Origin: Cynocephalus volans
Taxonomy: Eukaryota; Chordata; Mammalia; Dermoptera; Cynocephalidae
NCBI RefSeq assembly: GCF_027409185.1
Contig: NC_084464.1
Span: 46,227,095-46,291,094, forward strand
Reading direction: 5' to 3'
Length of the DNA: 64,000 nucleotides
The first letter of the stretch is position 1, and each line of letters begins with the position of its first letter. The notes beneath the pieces were generated by a model. It made no database searches. It worked only from the letters and a program-made list of their open reading frames with translations, and was not told where the DNA came from. This document shows, one piece after another, positions 52,117 to 62,439 of the stretch. Made by a program: the position numbers and the translations under genes.

Positions 52117-52476
52117 ATACTTTTCCTTTTATGTGTATGTTGGACATTATATTTGACTTTTCTTGAAATTATGTGTTAAGTAAATTACATCATATGTAAA
52201 AATAATTTTAGTACAGTAAAAGAGGCATTGTAAAATAATTGCTGAAAAAAGGAATTGAGAAACACTTAGTGTGAAATTTCTTTTATGTGAAATTTTGAAA
52301 CAGCTAAAGTCTGTCCTCATACATTCTCTCTTCCCTCCTTTATGTCTTCTCTACCTCCCAAGGCTCCTGTTCCCATACCTGCAATTGCTCTGATTTTGTC
52401 CTCAGCCCCCTGCTACCATGCCCTTTCCCCCTCAGGCCTGTATGCTCTATTTCCCTCACTTTCTCAGAATTCCCAG

Positions 52477-52573
52477 TTTTTTTTTTTTTGGTGGCTGGCT
52501 GGTATGGGGATCCAAAACTTTGACCTTGGTGTTACAACACTGCACTCTCACCAACTGAGCTAACTAACCAGCC
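52477..52573 (-). mobile_element. t-SINE monomer
   Basis: GGTGGCTGGCTGGTATGGGG to GAGCTAACTAACCAGCC; AGAATTC flanks both sides. Confidence 0.9.
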
Positions 52574-53095
52574 AGAATTCTCAATTCTTTAGGATACAAG
52601 ATTTCAGCTAAGTCAAAGGGAAAATAGAGAACATATTTTGGAGCAGGGATTCCACCAAATAAAAGATCAGCTCTATTCAGAATATATCCTGTAATGTCAG
52701 CTCCCCTAAGCCACCCTTATTTTCACAGCTTCTGAATCTAGAGATACTCTGAAAGTTCCCAGTTTTTGTTTTCTCAAAATGGTTTCTGTTGTGGTGGCAG
52801 TGGGGAGGGGGCAGGGGTCTGGGCAGCAGATTGTGTTATATATGAGTCATTTGAAAGTTAGGAAATTCTAATATGTAGAGAATACAGACAAGGAGGGAAT
52901 AAATTTATCCAAGCTGACTGCCTCTAGTCATCTGGTCCAAGTGCTTTCCCAGGCAATGCTGAAAACATGCATTTCCCTTTTCTCAGAGAAATGTTTTTCT
53001 CCTCCTTCCTTCCTTCCTTCCTTCTATCTGTGTTTTTTAAGTTGGGTGAAAGAAGGGCTTGCAGTTCAGGAACACGTTTTATTTGAGGAAATGTC

Positions 53096-53189
53096 TTTTT
53101 TTGGTGGCTGGCCAGTACAGGATGGAACCCTGGACCTTGGTGTTATCAGCGCCATGCTCTAACCATGAGCTAACTGGCCAGCCAGCCCT
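53096..53189 (-). mobile_element. t-SINE monomer
   Basis: GGTGGCTGGCCAGTACAGG to TGGCCAGCCAGCCC; AGGAAATGTCTT / GGAAAAATGTCTT flank. Confidence 0.9.
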
Positions 53190-53524
53190 GGGAAAAATGT
53201 CTTAACAGAAATTGATATGAAGTTAGAGGCCTGGCAATGTGTTGGAGCATATCCTTTTGCTGAACCTTAGGAGAGCCCCTCACTGTCTCCCATCCTTTCA
53301 GGCAGAGTTGGCTGTGGCTCCTTAGTCCTCTGACCCCAACAAGAGAGGTTCCTCAGACTCTTTGAGGAGGGTTTGCTGCGGGAGGTTGGATACATAGCTG
53401 TAGGTCGTATCTCAGCCATTCTCAGATGCCTGGGACAGGGAGTTCAGGGAGTCTGGCCTTTCTCTCAGCTGGACCCAGACCCTGAACTACCTTTGAGGAC
53501 TCTGTTTTTGAGACTTTTTATTAA

Positions 53525-53900
53525 TTAATTCAGCAAACTTTTATTGCTCACCTGCTTTGTACACCAAGCACCAGGAACTCAAATAGAAATGAGGTGAGGT
53601 TTCTGTTCAGGGATCTAACTGCTTATAGACTTGTAACCAAGAAGCCCAGTAAAGCATTAAGAGTTTTTGTGGACCGGGGAGGGGGTGGGGACAGACAGGG
53701 GAAGAGAGGTGCTACCAGCAGAGGGAGCAGCATGAGCCATGGTACTGAATTGAAAAGCAGCAGGGTGCATCTAGGAGACTGCAGATAGTTCTGTATCACT
53801 AGAAAGTATGGTTTGAGGGTGATACAGCTAGAAATTATTTTGGAAAGAGAGAGAAGCTAGATCATAGAGGGCTTTTGTACTATGCTAATGCATCTGAACA
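53525..53900 (-). mobile_element. L2-like fragment
   Basis: AATTCAGCAAACTTTTATTGCTCACC and later TAGATCATAGAGGGCTTTTG resemble old L2-type LINE sequence. Weak. Confidence 0.4.
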
Positions 53901-53969
53901 AGCTAAAGCTTGTTCTGGGTCTGTTACCAAACCTCTACACCTGTGTTGACTTTGTTAAAAGTCAGGGAG

Positions 53970-54345
53970 ATGACATGGTGTAGTTAAGTCTTCAAGTTCT
54001 TGGACCAGACTGCTAGATTTTGAATCTTAGCTCTGTTAGTTACTAGTTCTGAGACCTCAGGCAAGTTATCTAACCTTTCTATGTCTCAGTTTCCTCATCT
54101 GTAAAATGAGGAATGCCAGTAGCTCAGTTGGTTAGAGCACAGCTTCGTAACACCAAGGTCAAGGGTTCAGATCCCTGTACTGACCAGCCGTCAAATAAAT
54201 ACATATAAAATGGGGATAATAGTAGTCTTTTGCATCATTGAGAGAAATAAATTAGTTAAAAATGTATAAAGTACTTAGAACGGTACATGGAATAATGTGA
54301 GTAGTTACTAAATGATAGCTATTACTTTAAAAGTAATTTTTATTC
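53970..54345 (+). mobile_element. MIR split by a t-SINE
   Basis: GAGACCTCAGGCAAGTTATC, CAGTTTCCTCATCTGTAAAATG, then after the SINE ATGGGGATAATAGTAGTC and AGTACTTAGAACGGTACATG. The split point lies in the most conserved MIR block. Confidence 0.75.
54111..54204 (+). mobile_element. t-SINE monomer inside MIR
   Basis: GCCAGTAGCTCAGTTGGTTAG to CTGACCAGCCGTCAAATAAA. Splits the MIR block CTGTAAAATG/ATAAAATGGGG. Confidence 0.9.
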
Positions 54346-54708
54346 ACAGTTAAATATCATTTTTCTTGGATGTTATTTTTATTATAAAAGCTTCTATACA
54401 GAGTTTTTAGAATGTACTAGTTTCTCTTTCTCTCTCTCCTTTTTAAATACTTTGCACCTTCTAGTGATCTCTAATGAGAAGGGTGTGCCTTCTACCTCAG
54501 TCTCACAGAGAAATTTATTTCCATGTTTATAGATGACACTCTTAAACCTGATTTAACATGTCTGGTTAATCAGATATCAAAGTTGGTTTGCAGTGTGTGA
54601 AAGAACGTGGATGGATTGTTGGATATACCCCTTAGTTCATTCTATCTATTTGGCAATTACCATTTATTTGCCTTGTGTTATTATTGTCATTCAATAAATA
54701 TAACTGAA

Positions 54709-54814
54709 GGCTGGCCGGTTAGCTCAGTTGGTTAGAGTGTGGTGTTGATAACACCAAAGTCAAGGGTTTGGCTCTGTGTACTGGTCGCCTACTACCCCCC
54801 CCCCACAAAAAAAA
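54709..54814 (+). mobile_element. t-SINE monomer close to tRNA-Ile
   Basis: GGCTGGCCGGTTAGCTCAG and GGTTAGAGTGTGGTG with a GAT anticodon position; the tail holds a C10 run. Confidence 0.92.
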
Positions 54815-55984
54815 TTAATCCAGCATCCTTATCCTAGGCTTTATGCTGGACAGAATAAATGGCACAGTTCTAGCCCTTAATAAGGAGATCATAGTCCTTG
54901 GGGTTAAATAACTTTGTTTTTATTTTAAACTCTTCTTTGTACCCTCCATAAGGGTCTGCTTTTTTTTCACCCTCAGATGTGAAACACAGCTTATTTTGAG
55001 CAATCTTTGCTTCTTAAAATAAGTGTACATGTTGGTCAAAATTAGGGCCAGTTCTGCTCAGAAATTAAGGATAGCCTTAGTGTATGATAGGATTTTCCTT
55101 TTTCCTCAGTTTTCTCCTTGGGCAATTTTCTGATAATCTACATATTACACTTCTCTAAACAGCTGTTTAAGGTGGTACCATGAAGAAATACCTATTCTTA
55201 TTCAGTAGTGAATAACCAATAATGCCTGTTAGTGGAATAGGCCTTCCTTTTCTGGTCATTAACAAGTGCATTTTTACTTTGGGAAATCCAAAAACTGTGT
55301 GTAGATTTTAAAATTGGAAATCTAATATTCATATTTCATCAATTTTTGCTTTGACATAAGTTTGGGAATTGTTAAGAAATGGAAGTAAAGGCAGTTAAGA
55401 GAATGTGTTAGCATAACAAGAAATGTTTCTAACAAAGTGAGACATGGCAAGACTTTGGTGTAGTATCTTCAGGACCAGTGTAGGGAAAGAACCTGGGACC
55501 TCATCACTGTGGGAACTGAGTGGTCAAAGAGAGGGTGGCTATCTCTAGTTACAGTTGCTGAGGAGCTCTAAGTCCTGTAGAAGAATGATCAATGAAATGA
55601 TGTGTAGTTAGGTAGATAAGACTTTGCAGCATAATTGCAAATGGTAGTCAAATATGTAACCGTCATTTAGATGAAGAATCCATAGGTACATGCCTTACAT
55701 GCCTTGATCCCTGCTAGTGGGCCAGATTGCAAGACTGCCTCAAACCAAACAGGGTATTAGGGCTTCAGCTAAACAGGCTAGTTCTTCGCAAGACTCCAGG
55801 CTTAGAGGAGGGAATTAAAATCTTCAACAGGATTACTGTTGAGAATTAAGGAAAGAGAACCTCTGTAGAATCCTTTTTCCATCGACTGGCCCATTTTGGG
55901 GATGGGCAGTGTAGTAAATGGGAGGTGAACGTCATGGACTACACATCTACCACGGGTGTGGGAAATGTGTGCACTCAGTTACAG

Positions 55985-56324
55985 TTGTTGAGAGTGTAAA
56001 TTAGGATCATGTCTATGAAGGAAAATTTGGCAATATCCGTCAAAATGTAAAACATAAAATTCCATTTCTATGAATTTGTCCTACAGAAGGACAAAATGTA
56101 AAATGTAAAATTCTACTGCTATGAATTTGTCCTACAGAAGGAATCAAACAAGTGAGAATACCTATAAAACTATTTAATGTAGCATTGTACTAATGACATC
56201 ATTGCAAGGTAAATTAGCAGGGGCTTTATTAAATAAACTATGTGCATTCATACAGGGATGTAGTTTGTAGATAACTTTCCAGTTATTGAAAAGCATTAAA
56301 ACATCTGACAGTATAAAATGCCCA

Positions 56325-56327
<3 letters not shown>
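55985..56327 (+). mobile_element. L1 ORF2 3' fragment with internal tandem duplication
   Basis: A block of about 52 nt (CAAAATGTAAAAC ... TGAATTTGTCCTACAGAAGGA) occurs twice in a row at 56040-56141. The right side borders a (TA)n tract. Confidence 0.55.

Positions 56328-56384
<57 letters not shown>
56328..56384 (+). repeat. (TA)n, about 28 units
   Basis: Uninterrupted TA run at the 3' end of a reverse t-SINE. Confidence 0.95.
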
Positions 56385-56401
<17 letters not shown>

Positions 56402-56559
56402 TTTTAAAGATGACCGGTAAGGGGATCTTAACCCTTGGCTTGGTGTTGTCAGCACCATGCTCAACCAGTGAGCTAACCGGCTATCCCTATATAGGATCCG
56501 AACCCGTGGCCTTGGTGTTATCAGCACCGCACTCTCCCGAGTGAGCCACAGGTCGGCCC
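56385..56559 (-). mobile_element. t-SINE dimer next to (TA)n
   Basis: Poly(T) directly follows about 28 TA repeats; the element ends GAGCCACAGGTCGGCCC. Confidence 0.92.
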
Positions 56560-56684
56560 TCCAATATATATTTTTAATTAAAAATAAAAGCAAGTTTTAG
56601 AAGAGTATATATGGAATAATTCTATTTTATGCATCTGTCTATCTAGATATATAGTTACTTCTATGTAGTAGAAATTGTCATTTT

Positions 56685-56849
56685 CTTTTTTTTAAAGATG
56701 AATGGTAAGAGGATCTTAACCCTTGGCTTGGTGTTGTCAGCATCACACTCTCCCAAGTGAGCCAACTGGCCATCCCTATATAGGGATCCAAACCTGTGGC
56801 CTTGGTGTTATCAGCACCACACTCTCCCAAATGAGCCACGGGCCGGCCC
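56685..56849 (-). mobile_element. t-SINE dimer, 10-bp TSD
   Basis: TTGTCATTTT at 56675-56684 and 56850-56859. Confidence 0.93.
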
Positions 56850-57239
56850 TTGTCATTTTTTTATACCCCTTTGTATTGTTTTAATTTTTTATAATAAGGA
56901 TATCCTCAGCAGACCAAGGGCATGACATACCCATCTATTATACTGCTTTGAGAGGGTGCATTTATGCACATCTTGGTCATATGTGTTTTTGGTAACTCTC
57001 ATGATGGTTGCCTCTTGTGTAGGACATAAAACCAATTAAATGTAGTAGAAAAGGGTTCTACTTCTAATAATAGAATATCTTGTATCAAACTAACTCTCAG
57101 ATAACTATTTTGAATTCTGGATAGTATGTGAAAAACAACTACTTGAAGAAATTTTTAAAATGGGAAGTGTTAGGAGAAAGACTTTCATTTACATAGATTT
57201 TTGCCTCAGGGTACTCTAGTTTGCATGGTGGATAGAACT

Positions 57240-58018
57240 CAAGCAAAGATCCAGTGTTACTAGCTTGGGGAGTTAAAGGATGGAGTTTAGGGCTAAAGAG
57301 GGGCTGGAAAAAGGGGTGGGGGAGAATCTCAGAAGGAGAGATTAATAGAAAGGGGGGCGCCCTAAAATCTGCTTCTGAATTCTGTCTAAATTGTTGCTAC
57401 ATGGGGGAAGACTCCATGGAGCCTAGAAAAATCAACAGTTGGAAAGCTGAAAGAATTGAACTGAGATTCAGCTGCTGCCCACTGCAGGGGAGACAGAGTT
57501 TGGAATGTGAATCCAGCCAAGTTAATTGCCCGACAGGACAAAATTCAGCTCTTTTCAGAGGAAGATTGATAGAATCCAGAGTGTCAATAATGTTCAGTAT
57601 ACAATGATAAATTACTAGATGTATGATGAAAGAAAATGTTTCTCATTGTCAAGGGAAAAGCAGTCAGTTCGATCCTAGGATAACTGAGATCTTGGAAATA
57701 TTAGACAAGGACTTTAAAACAAACTTGGTTTAAGAGAGAAACAGATGGAGAATCTCAGCAGAGAAATGGAAACTATAAAAAAGAACATGTGTAAAATCTA
57801 GAACTTCAAAGAGTAATATCTGAAATGAAAAATTTATTGGATTTACTCAACAGCAGACTGAAGATGGCTAAGGGAAGGGTCAGTAAACTTGAAAACAGAG
57901 CAACAGGAATTATCCACTCTGAAGAACAGAGAAAAAAGATTGAAAAACAAAAACAGAGCCTCAGTGATCTGTGGGACAATATTGGAGTCCTGGAAGGAAA
58001 GGAGAGAGAATAAGACAT
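57240..58018 (+). mobile_element. L1M / HAL1-type ORF1 fragment
   Basis: A 62-codon frame at 57825-58013 includes SKLENRATGI, IEKQKQSLSDLWDNIGVLEG, which is the ORF1 coiled-coil and the start of its RNA-binding domain. Upstream sequence is degraded 5' region. Non-functional. Confidence 0.7.
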
Positions 58019-58039
58019 CTGGCAGATTGATTGTATTTT

Positions 58040-58284
58040 CTAAATATGACTGCAACAATATCTGTCATCCTATATGCTCTTCTGTTTGTCTCAGTGGCTC
58101 ACTTGTAACTCGTAGAATGGTGGGGCGGGAGGCGGACGAGTGACACTCAAGCTACATGGAACAACCACACATATAGGTGTGCCAGTTAACAGTCCTGACT
58201 GAGTCCAGCCTTTGAGACATTCCAGACCAGGGGTCATCCATATGAGTGAAGAAGCCTCTAGATGATCCCAACTCCTAGCCACTC
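58040..58284 (+). mobile_element. MLT1-type LTR, left half
   Basis: ATGAGTGAAGAAGCCTCTAGATGAT matches MLT1-like LTRs. It stops at the poly(T) of the composite element and resumes at 61337. Confidence 0.6.
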
Positions 58285-61200
58285 CTTTTTTTTTTTTTAA
58301 ATAATTTATTTTATTTATTGAATCAAAATCAATTATACATATTTTGGGGGTTGAACATTGAGAGATGTTGATTAAATCAGTATTACTAGCATATATATTG
58401 TTATAAATCATAATTATTCTTTATGCCCCTTGTCCAACCTCTCCCCTTCCCCCATTCCCTCCCCCTCCACCCTCTAATTGCCTAGATTTCTTCTCTCCTT
58501 CTGAAAGAATAATGGTTACTCTGTTAACTTGCTACCTAGATGATCTGTCCAATGCTGAGAGATGTGATCAGGTCCCCCAATATTATCATAGAGCAGATGC
58601 TTCTTCTGTCACTCTGAAATGGGTTTTGTGGAAAGAGACATCCTCTTCTTCTCTTTGTCTCTGATGGTGACTCTTCTTATGTGAATACACTCCAGTGGTT
58701 GGCGGACCATCTATGTGGTGGTTGTGGCGTCTAGCTGCTTTTGCAGCAGCCATGGTTATTGTGGTGACTGTGGTGGGCCACCCACGTAGGGGTGCTGTTT
58801 TAGGCATGCTCCTTGGCACTGGCAGTATGCCTGGTTGTGGGGTGTGTTTGGTCCCCTTCTCCTTGCCTTGGGACCCCGGGCAGGCCCCAAGGTGCTGGCA
58901 TGTTGTGCCTGGTTGTGGGAGAGAGGTCCAGTCCCCTATCCATGCCCCATGTCCCTGGGTGGTCTCCGAGGTGCTGGCATGTTGTGCCTGGCTGTGGGAG
59001 GGTGGTCCGGTCCCCGACTCCATACCCTGGGTCCCTGGGTGGGCCCCAAAGCACTGGCTCAGTGTGCCTGGTTGTGGGAGGGTGGTCTGGTCCCCTTCTC
59101 CATGCCCTGGGTCCCTGGGCAGGGCCCAAGGTGCTGGTGTGGTGTGCCTGGTTGTGGGAGAGAGGTTCCAGTCCCCTTCTCCATGCCTCAGGTCTCTGGG
59201 CAGGCCCTGAGGCACTGGTGCAGTGTGCCTGGTTGTGGGAGAGAGGTCCAGTCCCCTTCTCCATGCCTCAGGTCTCTGGGCAGGCCCTGAGGCACTGGTG
59301 CAGTGTGCCTGGTTGTGGGAGAGAGGTCCAGTCCCCTCCTCCATGCCTCAGGTCTCTGGGCAGGCCCTGAGGCACTGGTGCTGTGTGCCTGGTTGTGGGA
59401 GAGAGGTCCAGTCCCCTTCTCCATGCCCTGGGTCCCTGGGCGGGGCCCAAGGTGCTGGCGTGGTGTTCCTGGTTGTGGGAGAGAGGTCCAGTCCCCTTCT
59501 CCATGCCTCAGTTCCCCTGGTGGGTCCCGAAGCACTGGCTCAGTGTGCCTGGTTGTAGGAGGGTGGTCTGGTCCTCTTCTCCATGCCCCAGGACAGTGGG
59601 TGGGCCCCGAGGCGCTGGCTTGGTGTGCCTGGTTGTGGGAGAGAGGACCATTCCCCTTCTCCTTGCTCTGGTTCCCTGAGTGGGCTCTGAGTTGCTGGCA
59701 TGTTGTGCCTGGCTGTGGGAGAGAGGTCCAGTCCTCAACTCCATACCCTGAGTCCCTGGGTGGGCCCCAAGGCACAGGCTCAGTGTGCCTTGTTGTGGGA
59801 GGGTGGTCCGGTTCCTGACTCCATACCCCAGGTCCCTGGGTGGGCCCCAAGGTGCAGGCTCAGTGTGCCTGGTTGTGGGAGGGTGGTCCTATTCCCGACT
59901 CCACGCCTCAGGTCCCCCAGTGGGCCCTGAAGCGCTGGCTCAGTGTGCCTGGCTGTGGGAGAGAGGTCCATTCCCCTTCTCCTTGCCTCAGGTCCCTGGG
60001 CAGGCCCCAAGGTGCTGGTGCAGTGTGCCTGATTGTGGGAGGGTGGTCCGGTCCCCTTCTCCATGCCTCAGGTCCCCCGGTGGGCCCTGAAGCACTGGCT
60101 TAGTGTGCCTGGTTGTGGAGAGAGGACCATTCCCCTTCTCCTTGCCCCGGTTCCCTGGGTGGGCTCTGAGTTGTTGGCATGTTGTGCCTGGTTGTGGGAG
60201 AGAGGTCCAGTTCCCTACTCCATATCCTGGGTCCCTGGGTGGGCCCCAAGGTGCTGGCTCAGTGTGCCTGGTTGTGGGGGGGTGGTCTGGTCCCCTTCTC
60301 CATGCCCTGGGTCCCCGGGCAGGCCCCAAGGTGCTGGTGTGGTGTGCCTGGTTGTGGGAGGGGCGTCCAGTCCTCTTCTCCATGCTTCAGGTCCCCAGGC
60401 TGGCTGCAATGCACTGGTGCAGTTTGCCTGGATGTGGGATTGGGGTCCAGTCTGTAGGTCCAAGCCTCCAGTTCCCAGGCAGGCCCCAAGGTGCTGGTGG
60501 TGTGCCTGGCCCGGAACTAATGTTTTGTCCTTTGCTTCTAACATGGGGGAACTTCCTATGGGAACCAGTACTTGTGCTGTGTGGTTGTCTAAATTGCTGC
60601 TTTGCTGCTGTTTCCCTAGGGAAGGCTTTTTGTGCAGCTCAGGGTTTAATGGTTGACCTTATAGGTACTTCCGGCTCTCCAGAGACCCGGTGGATCTGTG
60701 TTCTGTCGAATCTCTGATCTGGGCCTGAGTTTTTTTGTCAAACTGCACCCCATGCAATTCTGCATTCCAGACCAGTCTCCTCTGAGTAGTCCTATGCTGA
60801 CTGGGGGCAGATCAGCTGTCCTTGCCGTGCCCCAGTGATCCCCTGGTGGGCCCATCTCACCCACTGCCCGTGCTCCAAACACTTCCCATGGGACAGGCCC
60901 TGTGCCGGTCCCTTGCAATGACTCACCGGCGTCTGAATGGCTCCCTTTTTTCAGTTGTTCTGGCTTCTTGCTCCTGCATGGGTCCATCGGAACCCTATTA
61001 GTGGTCTTGCTGTCTTGGGGGCCGCCAAGGCCCTCTTCTCTCCTGTTGCCTCCAAGTAACTCCATCTGGAGGGCACAGTTGCGGCTTCTGCCGGCTTCTG
61101 CTCCATGTGCTCATCAGCTCGAGCCTTAAAGCAGCCACAGCCTGAAACGCTCAAAGCAGCTTTTTCTTTCTGTCATTGTAGTTTTTCTGGCCTTCATGAA

Positions 61201-61336
61201 CTCCATAGGTCTCTCCTCCCCTTCCCCTGTGCTCCAGCGGCCCCGGCTTGGCTGATGTTACATTTTTATAGTTGTAAATTGGTTGATTTGTGGGAGAGAG
61301 TGACGCTGTGGACTGTCTATTCCGCCATCTTGATTC
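58285..61336 (-). mobile_element. VNTR-containing L1-derived composite retrotransposon (SVA-like plan)
   Basis: On the minus strand, in order: (1) a head starting near 61336 with AATCAAGATGGCGGAATAG, about 820 nt of L1-5'UTR-like sequence; (2) about 21 tandem 80-bp units (58826-60510); (3) a linker at 58600-58820; (4) an L1-3'UTR-like segment at 58300-58600 with a G-rich polypurine tract (GAGGGTGGAGGGGGAGGG) and an AT-rich end; (5) poly(A) at 58286-58299. No ORF1 or ORF2 sequence is present. It interrupts a MaLR LTR, with a tentative 7-bp duplication (GCCACTC / GCCATTC). The poly(A) and interrupted target indicate target-primed retrotransposition using L1 enzymes in trans. Alternatives are an internally deleted L1 with an expanded 5' minisatellite, or recombination between elements. 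Confidence 0.7.
58826..60510 (-). repeat. 80-bp minisatellite (VNTR), about 21 units
   Basis: The anchor TGTGCCTGGTTGTGGG recurs at 58904, 58983, 59063, 59143, 59224, 59304, 59384 and on to 60423 with spacing 78-81, nearly always 80. Units fall into variant classes (AGAGGTCCAGTCCC versus GGGTGGTCCGGTCC cores). Since 80 is not a multiple of 3 and units lack stops, long open frames appear in several frames on both strands (up to 252 codons). They are by-products of the repeat. Confidence 0.95.
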
Positions 61337-61505
61337 GCCATTCATATCTTCCCAGCTGAAGCCCCAGATATCATCAGAGAAAAGCCATCCCTATGTTCCT
61401 TAGCAAATTTCTAATGCATAGAATACACGAGTTTAATAAAATGCTTGCTGTTTTATGGCACTGGGTTTAGAGGGGTTTGTTATGCAGCAGTAGATAACTG
61501 AAACA
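61337..61505 (+). mobile_element. MLT1-type LTR, right half
   Basis: TCTTCCCAGCTGAAGCCCCAG through GGTTTGTTATGCAGCAGTAGATAACTGAAAC is the MLT1-type 3' end. Together with 58040-58284 it forms one LTR split by the 3-kb composite. Confidence 0.65.
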
Positions 61506-61509
61506 AGAC

Positions 61510-62425
61510 AAAAAAATTTGAAGAAATAATGTCTGATAATAATAGGACAAATAACCCAATTTAAAAATGAGCAAAGGAACTGAATAGACGTTTCTCCAAA
61601 GAAGATGTACATATGACCAACAAAAACATGAAAAGATGTTCATTATCATTAACCATCAAGGAAATGAAAATTAAAACTACAGTGAGATGCTGCTCCACAC
61701 CCTCTAGGATTGCTATTTAATAATGATAATTAAAAAAAGACAGGCAATAACAAGTGTTGGTGAGGATGTGGAGAAGTTAGAACCCCCAAACACTGCTAAT
61801 AGGAATGCAAAATGATGCAGCCACTTTGGAAAACAGTCTGGCAGTTCCTCAAAAAGTAAAACATAGCATTTCCATTTGACTTAGTGATTCCACTTATAGG
61901 CGTATACCAAGAGACATAAAAGCATATGTCACAGAAAAACTTGTACATTGCATATTTATAGCAGCAGCATTCATAATAACCCCAAAGTGGAAACAACTCA
62001 AATGCTCATCAGCTTATGAATGGATAAACAAAATGTGGTATACCTATACAATGGAATATTATTGCACCATAAAAAGGAATAAAGTGCAGATACATGCTAT
62101 ATGAAGGATGAACCTTGAAAACATTATGGTAAGTGAAAGAAGCCAGTTATAAAAAACCACATATTATATAATTCCTATTATATATCCAGAATAGGCAAAT
62201 CTATAGAGACACAAAATAAAATAATGGTTGTCTAGGATTTGTTGAGGAGAATGGGGACATTGGGGGTGATAGCTAAAGAGTATGGGTTTTCTTGGGAGGG
62301 AGTAATGAAAATGTTTTAGAGTTGGTTATGCTTATGGTTTCTCAACTCTGTGAATATACTAAAAATCATTGTATTGTAGACTTTAAATGGATGGACTGCA
62401 ATGGTATGTGAATTCAATAAGGGTG
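61510..62425 (+). mobile_element. L1 ORF2 C-terminus and 3' UTR
   Basis: AACCCAATTTAAAAATGAGC, GGTGAGGATGTGGAGAAG, GAATATTATTGCACCATAAA and the 3' UTR follow in normal L1 order. Confidence 0.8.
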
Positions 62426-62439
62426 TTACCAAAGACAGA

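Noticed and set aside
54709-54784. tRNA-Ile gene
   Set aside because: The body resembles tRNA-Ile with A- and B-box-like blocks, but the acceptor stem does not pair well, an A-rich tail follows, and dozens of similar copies exist. It is a SINE.
56174-56593. 139-codon minus-strand ORF
   Set aside because: Translates a t-SINE dimer and the (TA)n tract (IYIYIY run).
58586-59344. 252-codon minus-strand protein gene
   Set aside because: It is created by stop-free 80-bp repeats; frames in several phases are open together and there is no domain.
58826-60510. CRISPR-like array
   Set aside because: Units are contiguous 80-bp repeats with no unique spacers, in a mammalian genome and inside a retrotransposon.
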